A program made the position numbers and the translations under genes. This document shows positions 5,913 to 13,538 of a stretch of 26,131 nt of DNA, piece after piece. The first letter of the stretch is position 1; each line of letters starts with the position of its first letter. Origin of the DNA: an uncultured Flavihumibacter sp. (lineage in GTDB: Bacteria; Bacteroidota; Bacteroidia; Chitinophagales; Chitinophagaceae); assembly GCA_946482545.1 (NCBI GenBank), contig CAMLRX010000067.1, forward strand, positions 1-26,131. Reading direction: 5' to 3'. The notes beneath the pieces were generated by a model that was not told the origin of the DNA, made no database searches, and saw only the letters and a list, made by a program, of their open reading frames with translations.

Positions 5913-6752
5913 ATGAACGAATTTTTTCTTCAGGCCACGCAGAAAGCTTCCAGTATTCCCACCGTACTCTTTTTTGGTACTTTGGGCATGTTGGCGCTGA
6001 CCATAGGCCTCATTACATTCATCATCTTTCACCAGCGGCGGGTCATCCGTTACCAACTTAAATTGCAGCAACTGGAGGAAGAGCAGCAGAAAATCCTGCT
6101 GAACGCCTCTATCCGGCTGCAGGAAGAGGAAAGGCAACGTATTGCCGCCGACCTGCACGATGATGCCGGTCCGTTACTGGCCACCGCCAGGCTTTACCTG
6201 AACGAAAACCTGGTGAACCAGGATAAAACCACACAGCTTCAGTCTATTTATAACGCCAAACAGATTATTGACGATACCATTCAACTCGTAAGGAATATCT
6301 CCCACAGCCTGATGCCCCCTACCCTGAAAAACTTCGGACTGGAATCGGCCGTAAACGATCTTTTCCAGAAAATATCAGGCTCAGGTAACCTGAATGCATC
6401 CAGCAGGTTTCACGATTACCGCGAACGCCTTGAAACTGAGCAGGAACTTACGATTTTCCGTGTGGTGCAGGAATTGGTGAACAACATCCTCAAACACAGT
6501 AAATCGAGTTTCATTCACCTTACCCAAAACCTGAACGACGGAAAATTTTTTATCCGCCTTCACCACGATGGAAAAGGACTTACCCAGGCCGATTATGAAC
6601 GACTCACCATGAGCGCGGCAGGATTGGGCCTGAAAAATATACAGAGCCGGTTAAAAGTAGTACAGGGGAAGATTTTATTTGAAAAGGACCATTCCCAGAC
6701 CTATTATAAAGTGACCATAGAAATGGACGTTCACCAGGAACCAGGGCGTTGA
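5913..6752 (+). CDS. Membrane-anchored HisKA_3 sensor histidine kinase
   Basis: This is a 279-residue kinase of the NarX/DesK-like class that partners LuxR-type regulators. About 15 residues precede a single membrane helix (about residues 17-39), then a coiled-coil segment (QLKLQQLEEEQQKIL), the HisKA_3 phospho-acceptor H82 (RIAADLHDDAGPLLA), and the HATPase domain with N-box QELVNNILKHS (residues 186-196) and G2 box GLGLKNI (237-243). There is no periplasmic or cytosolic input domain. The G1 box reads HDGKG (218-222) where DxGxG is expected, so the adenine-contacting Asp is His; I recall this variant in related Bacteroidota kinases. It sits 24 nt after a seven-helix membrane protein and 44 nt before response regulator 3, a probable operon. 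Confidence 0.93.
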   Translation: MNEFFLQATQKASSIPTVLFFGTLGMLALTIGLITFIIFHQRRVIRYQLKLQQLEEEQQKILLNASIRLQEEERQRIAADLHDDAGPLLATARLYLNENLVNQDKTTQLQSIYNAKQIIDDTIQLVRNISHSLMPPTLKNFGLESAVNDLFQKISGSGNLNASSRFHDYRERLETEQELTIFRVVQELVNNILKHSKSSFIHLTQNLNDGKFFIRLHHDGKGLTQADYERLTMSAAGLGLKNIQSRLKVVQGKILFEKDHSQTYYKVTIEMDVHQEPGR

Positions 6753-6796
6753 TTTTGTGCATTAATCCATAACTTTAAAGCAGCTCAAATATTACT

Positions 6797-7450
6797 ATGG
6801 GAACCACCATCAAAGTGGCAATTGCCGATGACCATAAAATATTCAGGAAGGGGGTCATCCTCTCTTTAAGGCCGTACACCAATATCAAGTTTGTGCTGGA
6901 AGCGGAGAATGGGGAAGAACTGCTGAACGGACTGGCGGAAGCCGAACCGGATGTGATCCTGATGGACCTGCGCATGCCCCAGAAAGATGGGATCGAAACA
7001 ACCAAAGCTGTCAGCAAAGCATATCCTAATATTCATATCATCGTATTGACCATGTACGAAGACGAACGTTTTGTTTCGCACATGATGGAAAATGGCGCCA
7101 ATGGCTACCTCCTGAAAAGCGCCGATCCCGCCGAAATAAAACGCGCCATTATTGAAGTAAGTGAAAAAGGGTATTACCTGAATAACTTTGTGAACCGCAT
7201 TCTCCTCCGGAAATCACACGCGCGCACCAAAACAATTCCTTCCCTCAACAGCGAGATCGTGATCTCCGACCGGGAAAAAGAAGTGATCCGCCTGCTCTGT
7301 ATGGAACTCACCGCACAGGAGATCGCGAAAAAACTGGAAGTGAGTCCGCGTACTGTAGAAGCCATTAAAGACCGGCTGATGGAGCGCTTCGGCGCAAAGA
7401 ATACCGTTGGACTTGTTTTTTTCGCGGTCAAAAACAACCTTATCGACTGA
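6797..7450 (+). CDS. LuxR/NarL-type response regulator 3, cognate to the kinase
   Basis: This 217-residue receiver plus LuxR helix-turn-helix protein lies directly after the histidine kinase on the same strand, so it is the most likely cognate regulator. Visible residues: D11-D12 (VAIADDHKIFRKG), phospho-acceptor D57 (VILMDLRMPQKDG), T85 (IIVLTMYEDE), K107 (YLLKSADP). The DNA-binding domain has ISDREKEVIRLLC and TAQEIAKKLEVSPRTVEAIKDRL. It is more diverged from regulators 1 and 2 than they are from each other, notably in the alpha4-beta5 face (MMENGANGYLLK versus MMEIGANSYLTK and MMEMGANAYLTK), the surface that usually sets dimer and partner specificity. ATG 6797 fits the family N-terminus. 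No terminator follows before the membrane protein at 7592. Confidence 0.94.
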   Translation: MGTTIKVAIADDHKIFRKGVILSLRPYTNIKFVLEAENGEELLNGLAEAEPDVILMDLRMPQKDGIETTKAVSKAYPNIHIIVLTMYEDERFVSHMMENGANGYLLKSADPAEIKRAIIEVSEKGYYLNNFVNRILLRKSHARTKTIPSLNSEIVISDREKEVIRLLCMELTAQEIAKKLEVSPRTVEAIKDRLMERFGAKNTVGLVFFAVKNNLID

Positions 7451-7591
7451 TCTCACCGCGTACTTATCGGGTATTTCCACCGTATAATTACTATTGGCTG
7501 GAATAGGTAACTGGTGTAACTTGGCGCATCGCAACTTCCTATGAAAAAGCGCGCATATCCACTATGAAAGGCCGACAACCCCAAATTACCC

Positions 7592-8272
7592 ATGTTAGTG
7601 GCCTATTCAACCCAAACCGTGATCTCCTTGCTGATCGCCTGTATCCCATTACTGGCGGCATTTGTTATATTGTCAAGGAAACTTTTCCTCCAGGAATCCA
7701 TGGCCTGTCTGATGGCCATTTGCATTATCTCTTTTTTTAAGGATATCCTTGGCGCTGTATCCACCTTATCGCCCGCAGGACACGCACTGGTGGAAAACGT
7801 ATTTCTTTTGCTGAACTTCTGCCTTATCCTGCTCGCCTGCAAATCCATTGTTAAGACAACATACTTCCACACATTGATGCCCGCCATCATGCTTTCCGTA
7901 GGCGCGGTATTCATCACTTATATGCTGCTTACTGGCCCCGACCAGCCACAATCCGGTATCCGCTTCGCGGCCTGCCTGCTGATACTGGGCATTTCATTGT
8001 ATGTGCTGCTTAAACTCATGGCGGTGCAACAACTCACCATCCTAAAATCACCTTTGTTCTGGACGGCAGCAGGTTTCTTCTTTTACCATTTTCAATACCT
8101 GCTTATCGAGGTGCTGGGACACCAGCTCTTTGCCGGAGAAAAGGATTTCCCCTTTTACGCCTGGATCATTATGCTGCTGTCCAAGCTTGTTACTTATGGC
8201 TTTTTCCTCGCGGCAAGTTTGCTTCACCTGGAGAAAAACCTGGATGCGCCGCGAAGAACGGCACTCGGTTAA
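7592..8272 (+). CDS. Seven-helix integral membrane protein, paralogue of 5214
   Basis: This 226-residue protein has about seven hydrophobic helices and short loops, with no recognised enzyme motif. It resembles the 5214 protein in length, helix spacing and the SPLFWT...[12 protein letters not shown] segment near helix 6. It begins at ATG 7592, 141 nt after response regulator 3; the gap holds a near-consensus TAACTTGG box around 7514 and two tiny ORFs beginning at ATGs near 7541 and 7564. It may be part of the kinase operon or have its own promoter. Its stop codon overlaps that of the convergent scoB gene within the single palindrome TTAA (8269-8272). A role as second sensor or accessory component is inference. 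Confidence 0.8.
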   Translation: MLVAYSTQTVISLLIACIPLLAAFVILSRKLFLQESMACLMAICIISFFKDILGAVSTLSPAGHALVENVFLLLNFCLILLACKSIVKTTYFHTLMPAIMLSVGAVFITYMLLTGPDQPQSGIRFAACLLILGISLYVLLKLMAVQQLTILKSPLFWTAAGFFFYHFQYLLIEVLGHQLFAGEKDFPFYAWIIMLLSKLVTYGFFLAASLLHLEKNLDAPRRTALG

Positions 8273-8925
8273 AGCGCCATTTCCGGAACGTCATCTTCCG
8301 CGATCAGTCTGCCGGCAGTTTTCGCCCGTATTTCTTCCACGGTAACACCAGGTGCCCGTTCCACTAAACGGAAGCCCTCCGGGGTAACATCCAGCACTGC
8401 AAGTTCAGTCACGATCTTTTTAACGCAGCCTACACCAGTTAAAGGAAGCGTACAGGCCGGCAATAGTTTGGATTCTCCTTTCGGGTTGGTGTGCATCATG
8501 GCAACAATGATGTTCCGGGCACTTGCCACCAGGTCCATAGCGCCCCCCATACCTTTCACCATCTTACCTGGAATCTTCCAGTTGGCAATATCGCCGGTAT
8601 CGCTCACTTCCATCGCACCTAAAACCGTCAGGTCAACCTTTCCGGCACGGATCATTCCAAAGCTTTCAGCGCTGTCGAAAAAGACACCACCCTTTATTAC
8701 GGTCACTGTTTCCTTTCCTGCGTTGATCAGGTCTGCATCCACTTCAGCCTCATCAGGGTATGGCCCCATCCCCAGCATACCATTTTCACTCTGCAGCATA
8801 ATGTTCACCCCTTCAGGAATATAGTTCGCTACCAGGGTGGGAATGCCGATGCCCAGGTTTACATACATGCCATCTTTGAGTTCCTGCGCGATTCTTTTTG
8901 CGATACCAAATTTATCAAGTGCCAT
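8269..8925 (-). CDS. scoB: 3-oxoacid CoA-transferase subunit B
   Basis: This is the B subunit of a class I CoA-transferase, which moves CoA between succinyl-CoA (or acetyl-CoA) and a 3-oxoacid such as acetoacetate for ketone-body or short-chain acid use. The catalytic glutamate lies in the SENG motif ([14 protein letters not shown], residue 47 of the form starting at ATG 8925). Other family segments are [32 protein letters not shown] and [10 protein letters not shown]. The 218-residue length is typical. A TTG directly upstream (8928) is possible but unnecessary. The A subunit is at 9688, but an unrelated gene lies between the two, which is unusual. The exact substrate cannot be set from sequence. 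Confidence 0.95.
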   Translation of the reverse strand: MALDKFGIAKRIAQELKDGMYVNLGIGIPTLVANYIPEGVNIMLQSENGMLGMGPYPDEAEVDADLINAGKETVTVIKGGVFFDSAESFGMIRAGKVDLTVLGAMEVSDTGDIANWKIPGKMVKGMGGAMDLVASARNIIVAMMHTNPKGESKLLPACTLPLTGVGCVKKIVTELAVLDVTPEGFRLVERAPGVTVEEIRAKTAGRLIAEDDVPEMAL

Positions 8926-8936
8926 CAATCGTTATT

Positions 8937-9677
8937 TTAGGAAGCCGCTATTGCAGCCAGCTTTCCGGTTATTTCAAATTTTTCCACCAGGTTGGTGCAG
9001 TAAGCGCTTAGTTTAGGGTTTATCTCGTTCAATACATGAATATTTTCTTCCAGCAAACGGTTTACTTTATCCACGGCTTCGCTGTCATCGCCCCATTCCA
9101 GCAGGGTATTCTGATCGTTGTTGCGTTTATCTTTCGCATAATCATCAATGTCATCCATCAGGAGAAAAAAACTGATGAGAGCAAACCAGTACTTACACAC
9201 CAGTTCTTCTTTTCCTTCCGGAATAGTCAGCGCATTCAGGGCGAACAGAAAAGCATCGGCCCTGCGCAATGCCATAGCATCGGGTTGATGGGGCAACGCA
9301 GCATTTTGCTGAACGAAATGCCCCTCCATGAGTTCCAGCCATTGACTGTTGTCTCCATGTCCCTTCGCCTTTTCATAACAATAAGTGAGGTGTGCTTTTT
9401 CATCTGTTTCACCAAACTCTTCACGGGCGGCGCTGTGCAGCACGTCTTCAAAAAGGGCCACAAAAGGATCGGAAATCAATTGTTCCAATGGCACGCCGAT
9501 CCTGTACAACACATCACAGAAAAGAGGGATGAACAGGTACCCCGGATTGTGGCGCAGGTACAACAGTTTTCCCTTCCAGTAAAGATTGTTCTCCGGTACT
9601 TTTTTGTCTACGTAAAACGCCGCAATCTCTGGTGCCACGCCGAAGTTTCCGGTAAGGTGGTGTTTGCTGAGGAACAT
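8937..9677 (-). CDS. Unknown helical protein between scoA and scoB
   Basis: I do not recognise this 246-residue protein. It has no signal peptide or clear membrane segment and appears largely alpha-helical. A conspicuous acidic segment reads MDDIDDYAKDKRNNDQ (about residues 174-189), preceded by the hydrophobic stretch KYWFALISFFLL. The clustered aspartates resemble the DDxxD metal-binding motifs of class I terpenoid and prenyl synthases, but I see no second motif and do not assign that function. The gene starts at ATG 9677, 10 nt after the scoA stop, and ends 11 nt before scoB, so it must be co-transcribed with both. Placement suggests a role connected to acyl-CoA or ketone-body metabolism, which is inference. 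Confidence 0.8.
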   Translation of the reverse strand: MFLSKHHLTGNFGVAPEIAAFYVDKKVPENNLYWKGKLLYLRHNPGYLFIPLFCDVLYRIGVPLEQLISDPFVALFEDVLHSAAREEFGETDEKAHLTYCYEKAKGHGDNSQWLELMEGHFVQQNAALPHQPDAMALRRADAFLFALNALTIPEGKEELVCKYWFALISFFLLMDDIDDYAKDKRNNDQNTLLEWGDDSEAVDKVNRLLEENIHVLNEINPKLSAYCTNLVEKFEITGKLAAIAAS

Positions 9678-9687
9678 AAAGGAAAGG

Positions 9688-10386
9688 TTATTTGTGAATG
9701 GAAACGGTCCTTCTTTCTATTCTTTTTTCATAATTCGTTCCCTGGAATACGCGGTGTACGTAAATACCAGGCACATGGATGGCATCGGGGTCCAGTTCGC
9801 CGGGTTCTACCAGTTCTTCTACTTCCGCGATGGTGATGTTGCCGGCCCTTGCCATGGAAGTGGAGAAATTACGTGTTGTTTTCCGGAATACCAGGTTACC
9901 ATAACGGTCAGCCTTCCACGCTTTTACCAGGGCAAAATCAGCGTGCAGCGCCATTTCCATGAGGTGTGGTTTCCCGTTGAATGTTCTTACTTCCTTGCCT
10001 TCGGCGATTTCAGTACCATAACCAGCGGGTGTAAAAAAAGCGGGAATCCCCATACCGGCCATCTGGATGCGGGTGGCCAGCGTGCCCTGCGGAATCAGGT
10101 CCACTTCCAGTTCGCCGCTCAGGAGTTGCCGTTCAAATTCAGCATTTTCGCCCACGTAGGAACTCATCATTTTTTTGATCTGCCTGGTTTGAAGCAGCAA
10201 GCCGAGGCCGAAATCGTCTACCCCCGCATTGTTCGAAATACAAGTCAGTTCTTTTACGCCGCTTTTAACGAGCGCGGCAATCGTGTTTTCGGGAATACCA
10301 CAAAGCCCGAATCCTCCCAGCATAATGGTGGCGCCATTGGGGATATCGGCTATAGCAGTTTCTGCATTGGCAACAATCTTATTCAT
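9688..10386 (-). CDS. scoA: 3-oxoacid CoA-transferase subunit A
   Basis: This is the A subunit (232 residues) of a class I CoA-transferase that acts with the product at 8269. The N-terminus contains the glycine-rich CoA-binding loop [15 protein letters not shown], followed by [10 protein letters not shown], then [15 protein letters not shown] and [19 protein letters not shown] with [11 protein letters not shown]. These are standard subunit A signatures. It begins at ATG 10386 and is the first gene of a three-gene unit scoA, unknown, scoB. A perfect -7 box TATCTTTG lies about 36-43 nt upstream, after the stop of the DUF4296 gene, so the unit has its own promoter. Confidence 0.95.
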   Translation of the reverse strand: MNKIVANAETAIADIPNGATIMLGGFGLCGIPENTIAALVKSGVKELTCISNNAGVDDFGLGLLLQTRQIKKMMSSYVGENAEFERQLLSGELEVDLIPQGTLATRIQMAGMGIPAFFTPAGYGTEIAEGKEVRTFNGKPHLMEMALHADFALVKAWKADRYGNLVFRKTTRNFSTSMARAGNITIAEVEELVEPGELDPDAIHVPGIYVHRVFQGTNYEKRIERRTVSIHK

Positions 10387-10421
10387 TCGGTTAGCTTATT
10401 TGGTGTTTGTTGGCCGCAGCG

Positions 10422-10429
10422 CAAAGATA
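10422..10429 (-). promoter_or_regulatory. Promoter -7 box of the scoA operon
   Basis: The minus strand reads TATCTTTG, a perfect TAnnTTTG, with a predicted start near 10416 and a 29-nt leader before ATG 10386. A -33 TTTG is not evident. It lies between the DUF4296 stop (10446) and scoA. Confidence 0.6.
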
Positions 10430-10445
10430 GCGGCTGGTTGATCTT

Positions 10446-10973
10446 TTATTTTGTTCCTCTTTTGAACGGAAGTTTCCGTTTCAGCAGCAGTGAATCCCTG
10501 ACCTTTTTAATTAGCGCTGAATCTTTTTGAATCTTAATGGAATCGGCCTTTCTTTTGATGGAATCCGCCTTCGCGAGTGCCAGCGCTTCTTTCGCTGTTT
10601 TGGTAGAGTCTGCTTTTCTTAATAGTTCTTTTTCCCTGTTTCCCTGGTTGATCAGAGAATCAAAAATGGTTTTTGAGAGATCGGGCCTTCCTTTGTAGAA
10701 GGCGAAACTTTTTTCGAAAGTCTGTTTATCGGTCCCATGCATGGCAAATACCTGCTGGTACATTTTTTCCGATTCTTTCTCCAGCACAAAAGTGGAATCC
10801 GCGGCCCGTTTCTCCATGGCGAGTTCGTCCACACGAATCAGGTCCCAAAGCACTTCCTGCATTGTTTCCGGCGGTAATATTTCTGAAGGCACGCCCTTGT
10901 TACCACAACTGTAAATAAATACTATACTTATTAGGATCGCCCAAACGAATGTACCCTTCAGGCGTTGTTTCAT
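10446..10973 (-). CDS. DUF4296-type lipoprotein
   Basis: This is a probable outer-envelope lipoprotein. From ATG 10973 the protein has 175 residues with an ideal lipoprotein signal: charged MKQRLKG, hydrophobic WAILISIVFI and lipobox IYSC at Cys23. The mature N-terminus (ILPPETMQEVLWDLIRVDELA) matches what I know of DUF4296, a Bacteroidota family of unknown function. The C-terminal third is highly charged with repeated KADSIK/KDS units (ADSTKTAKEALALAKADSIK, then KADSIKIQKDSALIKK), probably a long helix. An alternative ATG at 11006, one base after the upstream stop (TAG-T-ATG), would lengthen the signal by 11 residues and allow translational coupling. It is the last gene of the coaBC cluster. 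Confidence 0.85.
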   Translation of the reverse strand: MKQRLKGTFVWAILISIVFIYSCGNKGVPSEILPPETMQEVLWDLIRVDELAMEKRAADSTFVLEKESEKMYQQVFAMHGTDKQTFEKSFAFYKGRPDLSKTIFDSLINQGNREKELLRKADSTKTAKEALALAKADSIKRKADSIKIQKDSALIKKVRDSLLLKRKLPFKRGTK

Positions 10974-11007
10974 CTTCCCGTTCCTGCTTTTTCTTAGCTG
11001 CTCCATA

Positions 11008-11928
11008 CTATTTCAATTCCTGTTGGTATCGTGGTCCGTTGGCAATGTCTATTTTCTGCAACAGGTCCCTGGCCCTGTTCTTTTCATCCGGCGGCGCTTT
11101 GCTGTATAACCGTATTAGTTCATCGCTCCTGCCCTGCATAAAGAACTGGAGGATCATGGAGTTGGGTTGCTCCGTATTTACCTGGTTTAGTTTATTTAAT
11201 GCCTCCAGTATACCTTTCCGGCCTTCAGGCGCTGCGGCATAGAGTTTATCGAACCCGTTTCTGAAATAATCGTACATGGCATCGTGCACCAGTGTGTACC
11301 TTGCGCTGAGCAGGTTCTCCGTGAGCCAGTAGCGGTTGCGCATGCCATCGAATGCTTTCCAACCGGTAATGTCCCTACTCTCAGGCGCGTTGTTTACTAC
11401 GTTTTGCGCTTTCTGAAAATACATATCCCCGCCTTTCAGCGAGAAGGAATTATAATCCATTCCTAAAATGATGTATACATAATAAGCCAGTGTGGCCGTA
11501 AGGTTGGAAGCGAGCGGATCACTGCCCTGAATGCGGTTTTCGTTGAATTCAAGCGGGGTAAACTGCGCATAGCGGAAGGTGAGCGCGTTGTCGAGATAGT
11601 TCACCAACGGACTTAAATAAGAAGAGTTGTATACCGGTCTGGCGGCCTGTACGGTCAATGACGCTTTGAATGCATTGTTTTCCAATGCCTGATCGATATT
11701 GATGAGGAAGTTACACTCGATTCTTTCCTGTGGTTGAAAAGCATCGCTGGTCCATTTCCTGTTGTTGAGGAAATTATTGAGCGCGGTTTGAAGGGTCTGA
11801 AATATCTTTTTATCGGTCTGTGAACTTACACGGTTAGAGATCACCGTTACTTTCGCACGAAGTTCCTGCGCATTCACGGAAAGGCCGGTTGCCAGGAGCA
11901 GACAGATGATAAAGTTTAACTTACGCAT
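11008..11928 (-). CDS. porD: DUF4835 family, type IX secretion PorD-like protein
   Basis: This is a 306-residue secreted protein with a clear signal peptide (MRKLNFIICLLLATGLSVNAQ, cleavage after NA or AQ). The mature part begins ELRAKVTVISNRVSSQTDKK and contains FNENRIQGSDPLASNLTATL and YYVYIILGMDYNSFSLKGGD, all typical of DUF4835, which I recall being annotated as the type IX secretion protein PorD. Its partners would be the gliding and secretion machinery, not present here. The start overlaps the coaBC stop by 8 nt, a conserved arrangement in Bacteroidota. The DUF4296 lipoprotein follows. The family call is good; the exact secretion role is from memory. Confidence 0.85.
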   Translation of the reverse strand: MRKLNFIICLLLATGLSVNAQELRAKVTVISNRVSSQTDKKIFQTLQTALNNFLNNRKWTSDAFQPQERIECNFLINIDQALENNAFKASLTVQAARPVYNSSYLSPLVNYLDNALTFRYAQFTPLEFNENRIQGSDPLASNLTATLAYYVYIILGMDYNSFSLKGGDMYFQKAQNVVNNAPESRDITGWKAFDGMRNRYWLTENLLSARYTLVHDAMYDYFRNGFDKLYAAAPEGRKGILEALNKLNQVNTEQPNSMILQFFMQGRSDELIRLYSKAPPDEKNRARDLLQKIDIANGPRYQQELK

Positions 11929-13117
11929 TCAGGTGAGGCATTAACAGGTTCACAATATCCGTGGCAACTTCTTTTTTTGATTTGAGCGAAAATGCTTTTT
12001 CCGTTCCATCTTTCCCAAAAACGGTGATTTTATTGGTATCGTGTCCGAAACCGGCACCAGCTTCGCGGAGCGAATTCATGACAATGAAGTCTGCATTCTT
12101 GGCCACCAGTTTTCCTTTCGCGTACTCCTTTTCGTTGGTGGATTCTAATGCGAAACCTACCAGTACCTGATCCGTTCTTTTCACTTCACCCAGTTTCTTT
12201 AAAATATCCGGCGTTTTAGTCAGTTCAATTGAAAAAACGGCCTCCTTCTTTTTAATTTTTTCATCGCTCACCGTAACCGGCATGTAATCCGCCACTGCTG
12301 CGGCCATAATGGCCAGGTCGGTAAACGGGAAATAAGCCACTGCAGCATCGTACATTTCCTGCGCTGAAACAACGGGAATCACCTCAATGCGCGCATCGTT
12401 TAATGGTTGTTGCACGGGTCCGGAAACGAGGGTCACTTCTGCCCCTCGGTTTGCGAGTTCCAATGCAAGCGCCTGTCCCATTTTCCCGGAGGAATGATTG
12501 CCGATAAAACGTACGGGATCTATCCGTTCGTGTGTGGGACCTGCTGTAATCAGCACTTTCTTCCCTTTAAGCTGTTGGGTATGGAAAAAGAAATGTTCCA
12601 GTTCCTTTAAAATTTCTTCCGGTTCCGCCATTCTTCCGTCTCCGGTAAGACCGCTTGCCAGCGGACCGTTTCCTACCTGTAAAATGCGAACCCCGAAACT
12701 TTCCAGTTTTGTAAGATTGTTTTTAGTAGTGGGATGGTGCCACATATCCTCATCCATGGCAGGCGCCACCATTACAGGGCATGTAGCGGAAAGCCAGGTG
12801 GCCAGCAAAAGGTTATCGCATTGCCCGGTAGCCATCTTAGCAAGTGTATTACAACTTAACGGTGCAACCACCATGATATCGGCCCAGCGGCCCAGCATCA
12901 CATGGTTGGACCAGGAGGCGTTGTCGGCCAGTTCTACCAAAACCTGGTTTCCGGCAAGCGTGGAAAGCGTAAGCGGCGAAACAAAGTCTCTGGCAGCAGG
13001 CGTCATTACAATTTTTACCTCAGCTCCGGATTTCGTGAGCAACCGGGTGAGGAGAATGATTTTGTAAGCGGCAATGGAGCCGGAGATTCCTAGTAATATT
13101 TTTTTGCCTTGAAACAT
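11921..13117 (-). CDS. coaBC: Bifunctional CoaBC (phosphopantothenate-cysteine ligase / decarboxylase)
   Basis: This cytosolic flavoprotein makes 4'-phosphopantetheine, a coenzyme A precursor, in two steps. The N-terminal CoaC domain (about residues 1-185) has the FMN-binding start ILLGISGSIAAYK, the catalytic His72 (NHVMLGRWAD) and APLSCNTLAKMATG. The substrate motif reads APAMDEDMW, with Asp122 where the PxMNxxMW consensus has Asn. The clamp reads LASGLTGDGRM, with Ser155 where the catalytic Cys is expected. The C-terminal CoaB domain shows VLITAGPTHERIDPVRFI, NHSSGKMGQALA, AAAVADYMP and the dimer-core NADFIVMNSL. The 398-residue length is normal. It lies 79 nt after rpoZ with a terminator between, and its stop overlaps porD by 8 nt. 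Confidence 0.96.
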   Translation of the reverse strand: MFQGKKILLGISGSIAAYKIILLTRLLTKSGAEVKIVMTPAARDFVSPLTLSTLAGNQVLVELADNASWSNHVMLGRWADIMVVAPLSCNTLAKMATGQCDNLLLATWLSATCPVMVAPAMDEDMWHHPTTKNNLTKLESFGVRILQVGNGPLASGLTGDGRMAEPEEILKELEHFFFHTQQLKGKKVLITAGPTHERIDPVRFIGNHSSGKMGQALALELANRGAEVTLVSGPVQQPLNDARIEVIPVVSAQEMYDAAVAYFPFTDLAIMAAAVADYMPVTVSDEKIKKKEAVFSIELTKTPDILKKLGEVKRTDQVLVGFALESTNEKEYAKGKLVAKNADFIVMNSLREAGAGFGHDTNKITVFGKDGTEKAFSLKSKKEVATDIVNLLMPHLNA

Positions 13118-13133
13118 GTGGGTGAGGCTTAAA

Positions 13134-13160
13134 ACAAAAAAGCGGCCGGGAAGGCCGCTT
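13134..13160 (-). terminator. Rho-independent terminator after rpoZ
   Basis: On the minus strand AGCGGCC (complement of 13153-13159) pairs with GGCCGCT (complement of 13141-13147) around a 5-nt loop and is followed by TTTTTGTTTT. It sits in the 79-nt gap between rpoZ and coaBC on the same strand, so read-through or a separate promoter is needed for coaBC. Confidence 0.85.
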
Positions 13161-13196
13161 GAAATTAGTTATTATATCGTAAATGAAATCAAAAAA

Positions 13197-13538
13197 TCAA
13201 CTGAACAGGTCGTCGTTGTTCTTCCTGTGGTAGATTTTTTCGTCCATGAACTCCTGTGTGGCGAGCAACGCAGGATTAGGCATTCTTTCATACGCACGGG
13301 AAATTTCAATCTGCTCCTTGTTTTCGTGAATCTCTTCGAGGCTATCAGTATGGCTTGCGAACTCTTCCAGTTTGTTGTGCAGTTCTTCTTTCAGCGCAAT
13401 ATTGATCTGGTTGGCTCTTTTAGCGATGATCGTGATAGACTCGTATAAGTTACCGGTTCTGTTCTTGATTTCGAGCAGACTTTTGGTTTCCACCACGTTG
13501 CTGGTATTAGCGCCCAGTTGTCTTCTTAACTTGCTCAT
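13197..13538 (-). CDS. rpoZ: DNA-directed RNA polymerase subunit omega (Bacteroidota type)
   Basis: This 113-residue protein fits the omega/Rpb6 family, which helps assemble the RNA polymerase core. The core segment GNLYESITIIAKRANQINIALKEELHNKL corresponds to the conserved omega helices (the A-R-A/AKRANQI element). The C-terminal half is acidic with NPALLATQEFMDEKIYHRK, a tail characteristic of the Bacteroidota form. The ATG at 13538 lies inside the end of bamD, with a 32-nt overlap in a different frame, implying translational coupling. A strong terminator follows the stop. Confidence 0.88.
   Translation of the reverse strand: MSKLRRQLGANTSNVVETKSLLEIKNRTGNLYESITIIAKRANQINIALKEELHNKLEEFASHTDSLEEIHENKEQIEISRAYERMPNPALLATQEFMDEKIYHRKNNDDLFS

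Noticed and set aside
9036..10530. Long plus-strand open frames opposite the unknown gene, scoA and part of the spacer
   Set aside because: Both cover conserved minus-strand genes in antisense and show no family signature; composition is typical of antisense shadows.
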